Origin: Lewinellaceae bacterium
GTDB taxonomy: Bacteria; Bacteroidota; Bacteroidia; Chitinophagales; Saprospiraceae
Direction of reading: 5' to 3'
DNA: 64,000 nucleotides
Assembly: GCA_020636135.1 (NCBI GenBank)
Contig: JACJYK010000001.1
Coordinates: 1,536,501-1,600,500 of the forward strand
Position numbers and translations under genes: made by a program. Under the pieces are notes generated by a model, which made no database searches, was not told the origin of the DNA, and saw nothing but the letters and a program-made list of their open reading frames with translations. Below, one piece after another: positions 24,200 to 32,502 of this stretch; position 1 is the stretch's first letter, and each line of letters starts with the position of its first letter.

Positions 24200-25399
24200 T
24201 TACGATGCCATGAATTTTTGAATGATTTCCCCGGTTTCCTTGATCTTCAGGATAATCTTACGCTGGCCATCAGGCATTTTTTCTTCCTTGATCAACCAGT
24301 GTTTTTCATCGTATTCCTTGGGGCCAATTTTAGCATGAGGTTTAATGGCCCCACGCCATAAAGGCAAATTTACGGGTTCCCAGTGTTTTGAGTGCGCCGA
24401 GGCATAACAAGCATCCATTATGGTGTTCACCACATAGCCATCGTAAAAGTCTTCCATGGGTGACTGGTTTGCGTCCATAGCATCAAACATATCCGTAAAC
24501 ATATGCTGATATCCAAGGGCATTGACTTCATCACCAACCGGAAATAACCATCCCGATGAGGACTCAGCTTTCTCTGCAACGTAGCTCCCCGTTTCTCCGG
24601 AAGAAAAGACTTCAATACCGGTACGAAGCCAGTGATCCAGCCGTATGGTTCCTTCTGTGCCTGCTACCTCATCCTTAAGCTCCATGCCTCCACGGAATGT
24701 CCAGCTTACTTCAATCTGCCCGATAGCTCCGGTCTCATACCGGATCAATGCGATGGCATTATCCTCGGCTTTAATAGGCTTAACCAGCGTGTCTGCCCAG
24801 CACATCACTTCGACCGGCCGGACATCCTTCCCAATATAGTTCCTGCCGATCTCAATGCAGTGACATCCGAGATCGATGATTGCGCCGCCACCGGATTGGT
24901 CCGCATCCCAAAACCAATCGCTGTGAGGACCCGGATGTGCCTCCCTGGCCCTGGCCCAGGTAACCTGGCCAATGGATCCCTGCCGGATCGTTTCTATGGC
25001 TTTTAATGTCTTGGGGGTATAACACAGATCTTCTAGGTAACCGTGAAAAACGCCGGCTTTTTCCACCATTTGGAGTATTTCATAGGCTTCTTTGCCATGG
25101 AGTGCCAGTGGTTTGGTGCACAACACGGCCTTGCCTGCTTCCACACAGAGGGCAATGGCTTTTTTGTGCAGATTATTGGGCAAGCCGATCACGACGACGT
25201 CACTCTCGGGATCACGGATCGCTTGCTCCAAATCATCGGTCCATCTCGGAATTTGCCATTCCTTCGCAAACGACCGGGCATGATCGGCAGATCGGGAATA
25301 GACGTTAACCACCCGATCGGGGCGTCGGTGTTCGTGCAGGGCCCGTGTATAAAACATACCTATCAACCCCGTACCTAACATGGTTATTTTATGTGCCAT
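24200..25399 (-). CDS. Gfo/Idh/MocA-family oxidoreductase, cytoplasmic
   Basis: The 399-residue protein has the dinucleotide fold MLGTGLIGMFYTRAL at its start, the DVVVIGLPNNLH strand and the typical GGGAIIDLGCHCIEI motif in the catalytic domain. Where the family usually has EKP, it reads VLCTKPLAL (Glu replaced by Thr). The Lys is kept, so function may persist. No signal peptide is present, unlike the paralogue encoded directly upstream. Gfo/Idh/MocA enzymes oxidise or reduce sugars and cyclitols with NAD(P). The gene sits 10 bases after the paralogue stop and abuts the SDR. Confidence 0.87.
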   Translation of the reverse strand: MAHKITMLGTGLIGMFYTRALHEHRRPDRVVNVYSRSADHARSFAKEWQIPRWTDDLEQAIRDPESDVVVIGLPNNLHKKAIALCVEAGKAVLCTKPLALHGKEAYEILQMVEKAGVFHGYLEDLCYTPKTLKAIETIRQGSIGQVTWARAREAHPGPHSDWFWDADQSGGGAIIDLGCHCIEIGRNYIGKDVRPVEVMCWADTLVKPIKAEDNAIALIRYETGAIGQIEVSWTFRGGMELKDEVAGTEGTIRLDHWLRTGIEVFSSGETGSYVAEKAESSSGWLFPVGDEVNALGYQHMFTDMFDAMDANQSPMEDFYDGYVVNTIMDACYASAHSKHWEPVNLPLWRGAIKPHAKIGPKEYDEKHWLIKEEKMPDGQRKIILKIKETGEIIQKFMAS

Positions 25400-25409
25400 G
25401 ACATATGAT

Positions 25410-26837
25410 TTAATCCAGGTTTAGTTGCCAGTCACCCCGATAATTCCTGCGTACAAACTGATTGGCCGGTTCAAAGTTGGTGATCTTCATATTGGGACCA
25501 TCCCACAGCAATTCCTTTCTTCCGGGATAGGTCCATTTGACCCAGTCGTCTATGGGTTCTGCATAGTTATAGGTTAAGACGGCCAGGTTACCCATGATGA
25601 CTGTTTCCGTCAGTGGGCCTGCATCGGCAAAGGAGGAACTGGTGTAAGCACCATACCCGGCTTTGCATGCTTTCACCCATTGCTGCTGATGCCCTTCTTC
25701 TCCTCCGGGTACCAGAGGCCTTGCCGGTTCAGGAAGGGGGATGTCCTTCATCATGTGTGTTGGCAGGATGGTCGGATTGCGGCCAAACAACCCTGCCATC
25801 ATTTTACCGGATGTCCCTTCAAACAATATTCCGCCGTCCCATTCTCCCATGGACTCATCCGGTAATAGCTCCCGGGGACGTTCGGGTAATATACCACCGT
25901 CATACCATATCAGTTCCACCGGAACCATTTCCGTCCGGGCCGGAAAATGAAGATGGATCTTACTGGCAGCGGGATAGCTGTCCATAGAGTTGTCAACTTC
26001 AAAAAAACCATTCCATTTGGAGCTTGCACTGCAGTAAACACGATCAGGATATCCCAATTTAAGGGCCCGGAAAGGCACATCCATAAAGTGACATCCCATA
26101 TCACCCAGTGCGCCGGTTCCAAAATCAACCCAGCCCCGCCAGTTGGCCGGGATGTAGATGGGGTTGAAGGGGCGTTCAGGAGCTGTTCCCAGCCAAAGGT
26201 CCCAATCTACCTCACCTGGTATCGGGAAATGTTCTTTAGGTATTGGAATGCCTTGCGGCCAGACCGGCCTGTTCGTCCAAACGTGGACTTTGTTTACATC
26301 GCCAATCAGGCCCTGCTGGATCCAGGATTCGATGTACCGTGTACTGTCCCCGCTGCTTCCCTGGTTGCCCATTTGGGTGACAACCTGGTATTTGCTGGCT
26401 GCCCGGGTCAGTATACGCGCTTCATAAATGTCGTGTGTAAGCGGTTTTTCACAGTAAACATGTTTGCCTCGCTTCATGGCTTCAAGAGCCATAACACCAT
26501 GCATATGATCGGGCGTGCTAACCAGAACGGCATCCAGATGCTGGTCTTCCTTGTCGAGCATTTCCCTGAAATCCCGGTAATAGGGCACATTGGGAAATTG
26601 TTTGCGCCTTTCCACCGCCATACGGTCATCCACGTCGCAAAGCGCTACCATGTTATCCGAACCATTGTTGTAGGAGAGGGTTATGTTGACCTCTCCCTTA
26701 CCCCCAACTCCGATAGCTCCGATATTCAGCTTATCGCTCGGGGCCGTGAACCCGGGGCCTCCCAGTACATGCCGTGGAACCAGGTAGAACCCTAATGCCG
26801 AAGCACTGGTCGATTTCACAAACTGACGCCTTTTCAT
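25410..26837 (-). CDS. Tat-leader Gfo/Idh/MocA-family oxidoreductase
   Basis: The 475-residue protein begins with a Tat-type leader (MKRRQFVKSTSASALGFYLV), implying export of a folded, cofactor-loaded enzyme. The nucleotide-binding IGAIGVGGKGEVN, VSTPDHMH and canonical VYCEKPLTHD (EKP) follow, and the catalytic domain has GTGALGDMGCHFMD. Periplasmic members of this group in Bacteroidota use a tightly bound nicotinamide cofactor on oligosaccharide or glycoside substrates; that is family knowledge. It lies 18 bases downstream of the TIM-barrel isomerase, which also has a Tat leader, so both may work in the periplasm. Confidence 0.9.
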   Translation of the reverse strand: MKRRQFVKSTSASALGFYLVPRHVLGGPGFTAPSDKLNIGAIGVGGKGEVNITLSYNNGSDNMVALCDVDDRMAVERRKQFPNVPYYRDFREMLDKEDQHLDAVLVSTPDHMHGVMALEAMKRGKHVYCEKPLTHDIYEARILTRAASKYQVVTQMGNQGSSGDSTRYIESWIQQGLIGDVNKVHVWTNRPVWPQGIPIPKEHFPIPGEVDWDLWLGTAPERPFNPIYIPANWRGWVDFGTGALGDMGCHFMDVPFRALKLGYPDRVYCSASSKWNGFFEVDNSMDSYPAASKIHLHFPARTEMVPVELIWYDGGILPERPRELLPDESMGEWDGGILFEGTSGKMMAGLFGRNPTILPTHMMKDIPLPEPARPLVPGGEEGHQQQWVKACKAGYGAYTSSSFADAGPLTETVIMGNLAVLTYNYAEPIDDWVKWTYPGRKELLWDGPNMKITNFEPANQFVRRNYRGDWQLNLD

Positions 26838-26855
26838 AGGAAACGATTATCGAAG

Positions 26856-27905
26856 TTATGCCAGGGCTTTAATACAGTATTCCAGGCATTTCGAGACCTC
26901 AGTGACGGGGTCTGATCCTTTCGGAACCTGGTATTCCAATTCGACCGTTCCGGGAAATTTGTATTTCTGATCCCGCATTAATTGCAACACGGCCGTGAGG
27001 GGCGTATCTCCCGTACCCCACGGGAGGTTTCCTTTGCCATGTTCTGGCATCTGGCGATCCTTCAGGTGCATACTCCTGATGCGATCGTGTTTGTCCATCA
27101 CGGTTTTTAAAGGGTCCGGATTCCCGGCGGCGACAAAATGCCCGAAGTCGAGATTCATCGCATTGTATTTGGATTGTGCCAGTGCGGTGTCCCATAGAGT
27201 AGGGGTCTGCTGCTCATGCCCGTGATAGGCTACATAAATCTTATACTTCTTGCCCATCTTCCCTAACTTAAGCGTATGGGTATCGTCACCCGGATGCTCC
27301 AGGGTTACATGACTTGCTCCCAGCGCTTTGGCAGCCCTCAGCCCGTAATCTATTTCAGCATCCGTATTGTTTTTTCCGAAAGCATTGGGTTTGAATGCGT
27401 AGATGCTGACGCCGGCATCGTTATACATTTTTCGGAACTGTTCGAATTTAGCCATAGACACCTGCGATCTCCAAACCTGGACTGTTTCATTGTATGCTTT
27501 CATTTGGGCCTGCAGGTCATCCCACTCCTTTTGTTCTTCATCGGTGAGTTTTTCTCCGTCCCGGCGCTTACGCCAGAATTTTGCCATACTGCTCATCGGG
27601 ACCGGATTGCCCGGACACCCTGCAAAGGTCTCAGCCGGGTCCCCCATCAATTCAATGGCACTGATACCACAGTCCAGTACATACTTCAGGGTTGCTTCTG
27701 CGCTTTGATCAGGGAGTTCCCTGAAAGAATAGGTGATTGTGCCAATCTGGACGCCATTGATCAGTGAGTTAGGCTTGTTGAACGATTTGATGATATTTGG
27801 CATGCCTATTAAGCTATTGCCTAGTACCAGCCCGCCTACTAATCCTGAAGAAGTCTTCAGAAATTGGCGGCGTGTAGCTGTATGGTCATTGCCATTACGA
27901 TTCAT
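26856..27905 (-). CDS. Tat-leader sugar-phosphate isomerase/epimerase-like TIM-barrel protein
   Basis: The 349-residue protein has a twin-arginine leader (TATRRQFLKTSSGLVGGLV) and an AP-endonuclease-2/xylose-isomerase-type barrel. Seen are IGTITYSFRE, AIELMGDPAE, HVTLEHPGDD, VAYHGHEQ, NLDFGHFVAAG, MHLKDRQ and TVELEYQ, which provide the Glu/His/Asp/Glu metal site of this superfamily. It probably acts on a keto-sugar or glycoside in the periplasm together with the next gene. It is the first gene of the seven-gene operon; no exact TAnnTTTG box is visible in the 280 bases upstream. Confidence 0.87.
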   Translation of the reverse strand: MNRNGNDHTATRRQFLKTSSGLVGGLVLGNSLIGMPNIIKSFNKPNSLINGVQIGTITYSFRELPDQSAEATLKYVLDCGISAIELMGDPAETFAGCPGNPVPMSSMAKFWRKRRDGEKLTDEEQKEWDDLQAQMKAYNETVQVWRSQVSMAKFEQFRKMYNDAGVSIYAFKPNAFGKNNTDAEIDYGLRAAKALGASHVTLEHPGDDTHTLKLGKMGKKYKIYVAYHGHEQQTPTLWDTALAQSKYNAMNLDFGHFVAAGNPDPLKTVMDKHDRIRSMHLKDRQMPEHGKGNLPWGTGDTPLTAVLQLMRDQKYKFPGTVELEYQVPKGSDPVTEVSKCLEYCIKALA

Positions 27906-28131
27906 GATTATAGTAATTTCGGTTAAGGAATAAGAAACACCACTAAGAGTGCTTTGCCACTAAATATACCATTTCAAGAGAGATATTGCAGGTGGAAAAC
28001 CTGTGTAGGCTCCGATTTTTTTAATTCTGCTACCCATGGCCGCCGATCGAGGTAAATGGTGGGAAGGAGACGGCCCTGCTTTCGAAAAGGACTCAGGTAT
28101 TTCCTGGAAATTTTGGAAGCGGGTATAAAAA

Positions 28132-28162
28132 TTAAGGGCAATCGCATTGCAATTGCCCTTAA
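28132..28162 (-). terminator. Intrinsic terminator downstream of the 28190-28981 lipoprotein gene
   Basis: TTAAGGGCAAT (28132-28142) and ATTGCCCTTAA (28152-28162) form a perfect 11-bp stem with a 9-base loop. On the minus strand the stem is followed by AATTTTTATA, a T-rich tail, about 30 bases after the stop codon at 28190. Confidence 0.75.
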
Positions 28163-28189
28163 GGTTATTTTTCGCTGACAGGAGTTATT

Positions 28190-28981
28190 TTAGTTGCTTT
28201 CTGCCGGATCGGCAGCCAGTGTAAAGGTACGGGTAACCGGGTTCAGCGGTGTATTCACCGGATTACCACTGCCGTCGATCAGGGTCAGTGTGATGGTATT
28301 TTCACCCATAGGCAATCCTTCGATGTAATAAGGCTTCCACTCATCCAGGATGTGCTCTTCGCCGTTGATGTCGGCCTTCACCTTGTAATTCGGGCCCAAA
28401 TCCAGGTTGGTCAGATAGAAATCCAGCATCACTTTATCTGTTTCAGCATGCCCGGTGTAAGTTCCCTTAGGTCTGCTGTAGAATAGCATCGGGTCTTTGA
28501 CTTCGTCCGAAGATGTGAAATTGTGACTGGCAACCTCCACTTTTTCCAGAAGATATGCCTTGGGCGTCTTAATGCTTTCGTGGTAGGACCTGGACAGGAA
28601 GGCCAGAACATAATGCGTTCCGTCAGGCATATCGTAATCAAAGTCTTCGGTATAATGGGCTGAGTAGGGTTGGTTGTCTACGATGAGGTGTATGTGCTGT
28701 CCCTGAGCCGAGTTTGCACACATTTTAGCACCAGCATCCGGGGTTTGTACACCCAATTTGTAGGAATCACCACTGACTCCAAATTCAAAGTGACCATCCA
28801 GGTAATTCATGGATTCCAGTGTGGCATCCGGAAAAGCCTGAGATGGGCTGAAAGGAGTGATTGTATATTTTAATGCTTGCTTATCAGCAACTTCTGTTTC
28901 ATCACCTTCTGCGTTTGGATCATTGTTACAAGCAGCGAGAACCAACAGACTTCCGAGGAAAAACCAGTTTGAGAGTTTCAT
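28190..28981 (-). CDS. Lipoprotein of unknown function with HIHL motif
   Basis: The 263-residue protein starts at ATG 28981, giving MKLSNWFFLGSLLVLAAC with a clear lipobox (LAAC-NND). A longer frame to 29047 would pass through a promoter box. The mature part has two recognisable blocks: GQHIHLIVDNQPYSAHYT, which resembles DUF4399-like domains, and a C-terminal Ig-like strand set (ENTITLTLIDGSGNPV). I recall Bacteroidota homologues labelled phosphopeptide-binding proteins, but nothing in the sequence proves that. Its expression is delimited by a -7 box upstream and an intrinsic terminator downstream, so it is monocistronic. Confidence 0.65.
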   Translation of the reverse strand: MKLSNWFFLGSLLVLAACNNDPNAEGDETEVADKQALKYTITPFSPSQAFPDATLESMNYLDGHFEFGVSGDSYKLGVQTPDAGAKMCANSAQGQHIHLIVDNQPYSAHYTEDFDYDMPDGTHYVLAFLSRSYHESIKTPKAYLLEKVEVASHNFTSSDEVKDPMLFYSRPKGTYTGHAETDKVMLDFYLTNLDLGPNYKVKADINGEEHILDEWKPYYIEGLPMGENTITLTLIDGSGNPVNTPLNPVTRTFTLAADPAESN

Positions 28982-29001
28982 TTTTCTTTTTATTATTTTA
29001 A

Positions 29002-29009
29002 CAAAGATA
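29002..29009 (-). promoter_or_regulatory. -7 box for the lipoprotein gene
   Basis: TATCTTTG on the minus strand matches TAnnTTTG exactly, 20 bases before the ATG at 28981. It supports that start over the longer frame. No clear -33 TTG is seen. Confidence 0.5.
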
Positions 29010-29102
29010 GCTGGTTTTGTTTCAGGAACAGAGAGACTATTTAACATATCTTATCGAGATGGCATATTCCTTGTAGTAGGTTTTCAAATAGAAACGGGAA
29101 TC

Positions 29103-30200
29103 ATGCTTTCCATCAGGTATTTCATTTGTACTTGTTTCGTCTTTATTTATCTGGGGACCTATGCCCAGGAGGAAATCGTATTCGATAGCCTTGGGGTTCA
29201 GCTGGACCGTATGGTGCCTCGTTTTGTGGAACGTGGATTCTCAGGAGCTATCCTGATCGAAAAAGATGGCCAGATTATCCTGAAGAAAGGATATGGCTTT
29301 GCACAGGACCGGGCTAAAATTCCATTTCGAACCAATACCGCATTTGGTATCGGTACACTATCCATGCAATTTATGGCTACCGCAATCCTGCAGCTTTCCG
29401 AACAGGGGAAAATAGCATTGGATGCACCTATAAGCCGATACCTGCAGGAAGTGCCTGATGATAAGAAGGCGATCACCATAGGCCAGTTATTGAGTTATTC
29501 TTCCGGCTTGCCCGATTTCTTTAACAACAAAAGCGATCATAAAAATATCTCGCGACAGCTTGCATTCAGGGAAATAATGGATTTACCGCTTCAATTCAAA
29601 CCTGGTAAAAGCTTTCTCTTTTCGAATGCCGGTTACACTTTATTGGCCATTATTTTCGAAGAAATAACCGGAAGTTCTTACCTCGATTATTTACGTCAGG
29701 ACCTGTTCCCGGCGGCAGGCATGACAGAAACTGCATTCAATGGATCACAGATCTGGTCGGAAACACGGGTGGCCGAAGGACGTGGATTTGTCGAATTGGC
29801 CGACAACAACCCGCTTCGCTGGCCGGACCCTTCCTGGAATATCATTGGTACTGGCGAAATCGTCACCACCCTGGATGATCTCTATGCATGGAAGCTTGCC
29901 TGGGATCAGAATCGTCTGGTAAGCGCCCAAACCAAGGAGCTCATGATGCAGAAACACGCTCTTGATAAAACCCAGCGATTCATCGAGTATGGTTACGGGT
30001 GGCGACGGAAGGAGGAATTTGATTATGAAATGATCTATAATTCCGGAGGTGGAGAATATGGCCAGTTGGCCACCATCCGATATTACCCGGAAAAGAACAT
30101 CAGTATCGTGTTGTTGTCCAATAGTTACCAGGATGTCAATCCACTTGCTGCCGTGCTGGTAACCCAGTTTGAAAAACGATTCCTGCAGGATGAACAGTGA
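29103..30200 (+). CDS. Serine-hydrolase (beta-lactamase/class C fold) homologue with lost catalytic residues
   Basis: The 365-residue protein starts at ATG 29103, giving a signal peptide (MLSIRYFICTCFVFIYLGTYAQ); the frame is open further upstream but that part overlaps the divergent lipoprotein gene. The fold matches penicillin-binding-protein-like serine hydrolases throughout. The nucleophile motif SxxK is replaced by TLSM (Thr85, Met88), the YxN Tyr is Phe (FSN, Phe173), and the C-terminal H/K-T/S-G motif reads NSGGG (Asn313). Every core catalytic residue differs from the active family, so it is probably not an enzyme. It may be a binding or regulatory pseudoenzyme. The reading frame is intact, which argues for selection on the fold. 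Confidence 0.8.
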   Translation: MLSIRYFICTCFVFIYLGTYAQEEIVFDSLGVQLDRMVPRFVERGFSGAILIEKDGQIILKKGYGFAQDRAKIPFRTNTAFGIGTLSMQFMATAILQLSEQGKIALDAPISRYLQEVPDDKKAITIGQLLSYSSGLPDFFNNKSDHKNISRQLAFREIMDLPLQFKPGKSFLFSNAGYTLLAIIFEEITGSSYLDYLRQDLFPAAGMTETAFNGSQIWSETRVAEGRGFVELADNNPLRWPDPSWNIIGTGEIVTTLDDLYAWKLAWDQNRLVSAQTKELMMQKHALDKTQRFIEYGYGWRRKEEFDYEMIYNSGGGEYGQLATIRYYPEKNISIVLLSNSYQDVNPLAAVLVTQFEKRFLQDEQ

Positions 30201-30248
30201 TGTAAACGTATCCTGAATCTAATCTTCCTTTCACCGACATCTTTCTGT

Positions 30249-30256
30249 TATTTTTG
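30249..30256 (+). promoter_or_regulatory. -7 box for the copper ATPase gene
   Basis: TATTTTTG is an exact TAnnTTTG match 22 bases before the ATG at 30278, giving a very short leader. No clear TTG -33 element is visible. Confidence 0.5.
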
Positions 30257-30277
30257 TTGTTGATATCAGCAGAAAGA

Positions 30278-32398
30278 ATGAATGGCATGGAAACCGCAGA
30301 TCTGATGGAGTTGCGTGTGGAGGGAATGACCTGCACCAATTGCGCCAACTCCGTTAAGAAATACCTGGAGTCGATCGGACTGGAAGATGTAGCTGTAAAT
30401 TATGCCGCTAAGGAGGTTCGGTTTGTCAAGCCAAAGAAGGATGTAAACTGGGAAGAAGTCCGCAAGGGACTGAGTGGCCTGGGTTACCAGTTGATGATGG
30501 GTGACACCAAAGCACCTTTCTGGACGCTTACCAAGAAATGGGTAGTCAGCGCCATTTTTACAGTACCATTGTTTTTAATCCATATGACCCATATGGTAGG
30601 CATCACCTTACCCGAGGTGTTTTACAATCCATGGATTCAGATGGTTTGGTGCCTGGTTCCATTTGTTATCGGATTTTTCCATTTCGGAAAATCGGCATTC
30701 TCCGGACTAAGGATGGGCGTACCCAATATGGATGTGCTGATCTTTATGGGAGGTACAGCTTCGTTTGTCTACTCCCTTATTGGTACTTTGCAGGGTAATC
30801 CGCAGATGATCTTTTTCGAAACGTCTGCCATGATCTTTACCCTGGTTCTGGTGGGACATTGGATCGAGGACCGGTCCGTATCGCAAACGACCAGCGCTAT
30901 TGATGACCTCGCCAAGCTGCAGGTTGAGCAGGCACGCATGATCATGCCCGATGGAAATTACATCATGGTGGATCGCCATGAAGTACGGGAGGGGGATTTT
31001 TTACAAATCAATGAAGGTGACCACATACCGACGGATGGCAAGATCATTGCCGGAGAAGCCATGGTCAATGAAGCGATGATCTCCGGTGAGAGTATACCGG
31101 TTCACAAAGCGAAAGGAGATTTTGTTATCGGCGCGACCATCGTCCAGTCCGGTAATTTCCGGATGAAGGTAACCGCCGTTGGTCATCATACCGTGCTGCA
31201 TAAAATCATTGATCTGGTTAAGAATGCGCAGATGGATAAGCCATCCATCCAGCGATTGGCTGATCGCATCAGTAATATTTTTGTCCCTGCTGTGATCAGC
31301 CTGGCTTTGTTGACAATACTGATAGGGTATTATGTGCTGGGGGTAGGCTTTCAGCAGGCGATGTTAAATGCCATTGCAGTCCTGGTCATTTCTTGTCCAT
31401 GCGCTATGGGCCTGGCTACACCTACAGCGGTTATGGTTGGCGTGGGCCGAATGGCAAAATTGGGAATCCTTGTGCGCGGAGGTCGTACTGCAGAAGATTA
31501 TGCAGGGATCCGGGAGATTGTTCTCGACAAGACCGGAACTCTCACTTCCGGCGCCTTCCGGGTACAATCCATTCAATACCGGGAAGAGGAGGAATTGGTG
31601 AATCATCTCATGTACCAGTTGGAATCCAAATCATCTCACCCGATCGCAATTTCTCTGGTCAATCATCTCCAGTCATTACCCCATCAAAGCAATACCGAAT
31701 TGTCGCGGATTACGGAGGAGAAAGGGCAAGGGATGCAGGGTTTTGATGCAGAGGGTTCACTTTATCGCCTCGGGATAGCAGCATTTACAGGCAGCACCGA
31801 GTCAGGTAGCGGTGCCCTAACCCTGACTAAGGATGGTGAGGTTATTGCATCAATCCGGATTGAAGATGAGATCAAGCCAGATGCAAAATCGGTGATCGAA
31901 TATTTCCGGGAACACCAGGTTCGGACGACGCTGCTAAGTGGTGATCAGAATACCAAGGTAAAGGAGGTTCAGCAAGTCCTGGGTCTGGACCAGAGTCTGG
32001 CTGAACAAAAGCCTGCGGATAAGATGGCTTACATCAAAGCGCACAGTAAAGGCACAACGATTGCCATGGTGGGGGACGGGATCAACGATGCCCCGGCACT
32101 GCAACAAGCTACGGTAGGTATCGCAATGAGTGATGCTTCAAAAATAGCCATGCAGTCTGCTAATATGGTCATGCTGGATAAACAACTGATCAAATTGAAG
32201 CAGGCTCATCAGTTAAGCCGCGCCACGCTGACAACCATCAGGCAGAACCTCTTTTGGGCATTTGCTTACAACGTAGTGGCAATACCGGTAGCCATGCTGG
32301 GATTTTTGAACCCGATGTGGGGTGCCTTATTCATGGCTTTCTCGGACCTCGTTGTTATCGGCAACTCGGTACGCCTTAAATACCGGCAGGTTATCTGA
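30278..32398 (+). CDS. copA: Copper-exporting P1B-type ATPase
   Basis: The 706-residue protein pumps Cu(I) out of the cytoplasm at the cost of ATP. It has one N-terminal metal-binding domain with EGMTCTNCANS (CxxC), about eight membrane segments, the transport-site motif ISCPCAMGLATP (CPC), the phosphorylation motif LDKTGTLT, the HP motif SKSSHPIAI and the hinge GDGINDAPAL. The last helix pair is standard for P1B-1 pumps. The start at 30278 follows an AGAAAG stretch; an ATG three codons later is a possible alternative. No copper sensor is encoded next to it. A -7 promoter box precedes it, so it seems monocistronic. A role in cytochrome oxidase copper supply is an alternative to detoxification. 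Confidence 0.93.
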   Translation: MNGMETADLMELRVEGMTCTNCANSVKKYLESIGLEDVAVNYAAKEVRFVKPKKDVNWEEVRKGLSGLGYQLMMGDTKAPFWTLTKKWVVSAIFTVPLFLIHMTHMVGITLPEVFYNPWIQMVWCLVPFVIGFFHFGKSAFSGLRMGVPNMDVLIFMGGTASFVYSLIGTLQGNPQMIFFETSAMIFTLVLVGHWIEDRSVSQTTSAIDDLAKLQVEQARMIMPDGNYIMVDRHEVREGDFLQINEGDHIPTDGKIIAGEAMVNEAMISGESIPVHKAKGDFVIGATIVQSGNFRMKVTAVGHHTVLHKIIDLVKNAQMDKPSIQRLADRISNIFVPAVISLALLTILIGYYVLGVGFQQAMLNAIAVLVISCPCAMGLATPTAVMVGVGRMAKLGILVRGGRTAEDYAGIREIVLDKTGTLTSGAFRVQSIQYREEEELVNHLMYQLESKSSHPIAISLVNHLQSLPHQSNTELSRITEEKGQGMQGFDAEGSLYRLGIAAFTGSTESGSGALTLTKDGEVIASIRIEDEIKPDAKSVIEYFREHQVRTTLLSGDQNTKVKEVQQVLGLDQSLAEQKPADKMAYIKAHSKGTTIAMVGDGINDAPALQQATVGIAMSDASKIAMQSANMVMLDKQLIKLKQAHQLSRATLTTIRQNLFWAFAYNVVAIPVAMLGFLNPMWGALFMAFSDLVVIGNSVRLKYRQVI

Positions 32399-32502
32399 TT
32401 CCCGACGCTGTTGGTTAGATGAATACGGAGAGCAAACAACCTCAATTCAGTCAAAGTCACAGGACGGTATTGAGATGAGATAATTCGATAAAATAATTGA
32501 CA

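Noticed and set aside
25947..26795. 282-codon plus-strand frame opposite the Tat-leader Gfo/Idh/MocA gene
   Set aside because: It is fully antisense to a gene with clear motifs and has no recognisable domain.
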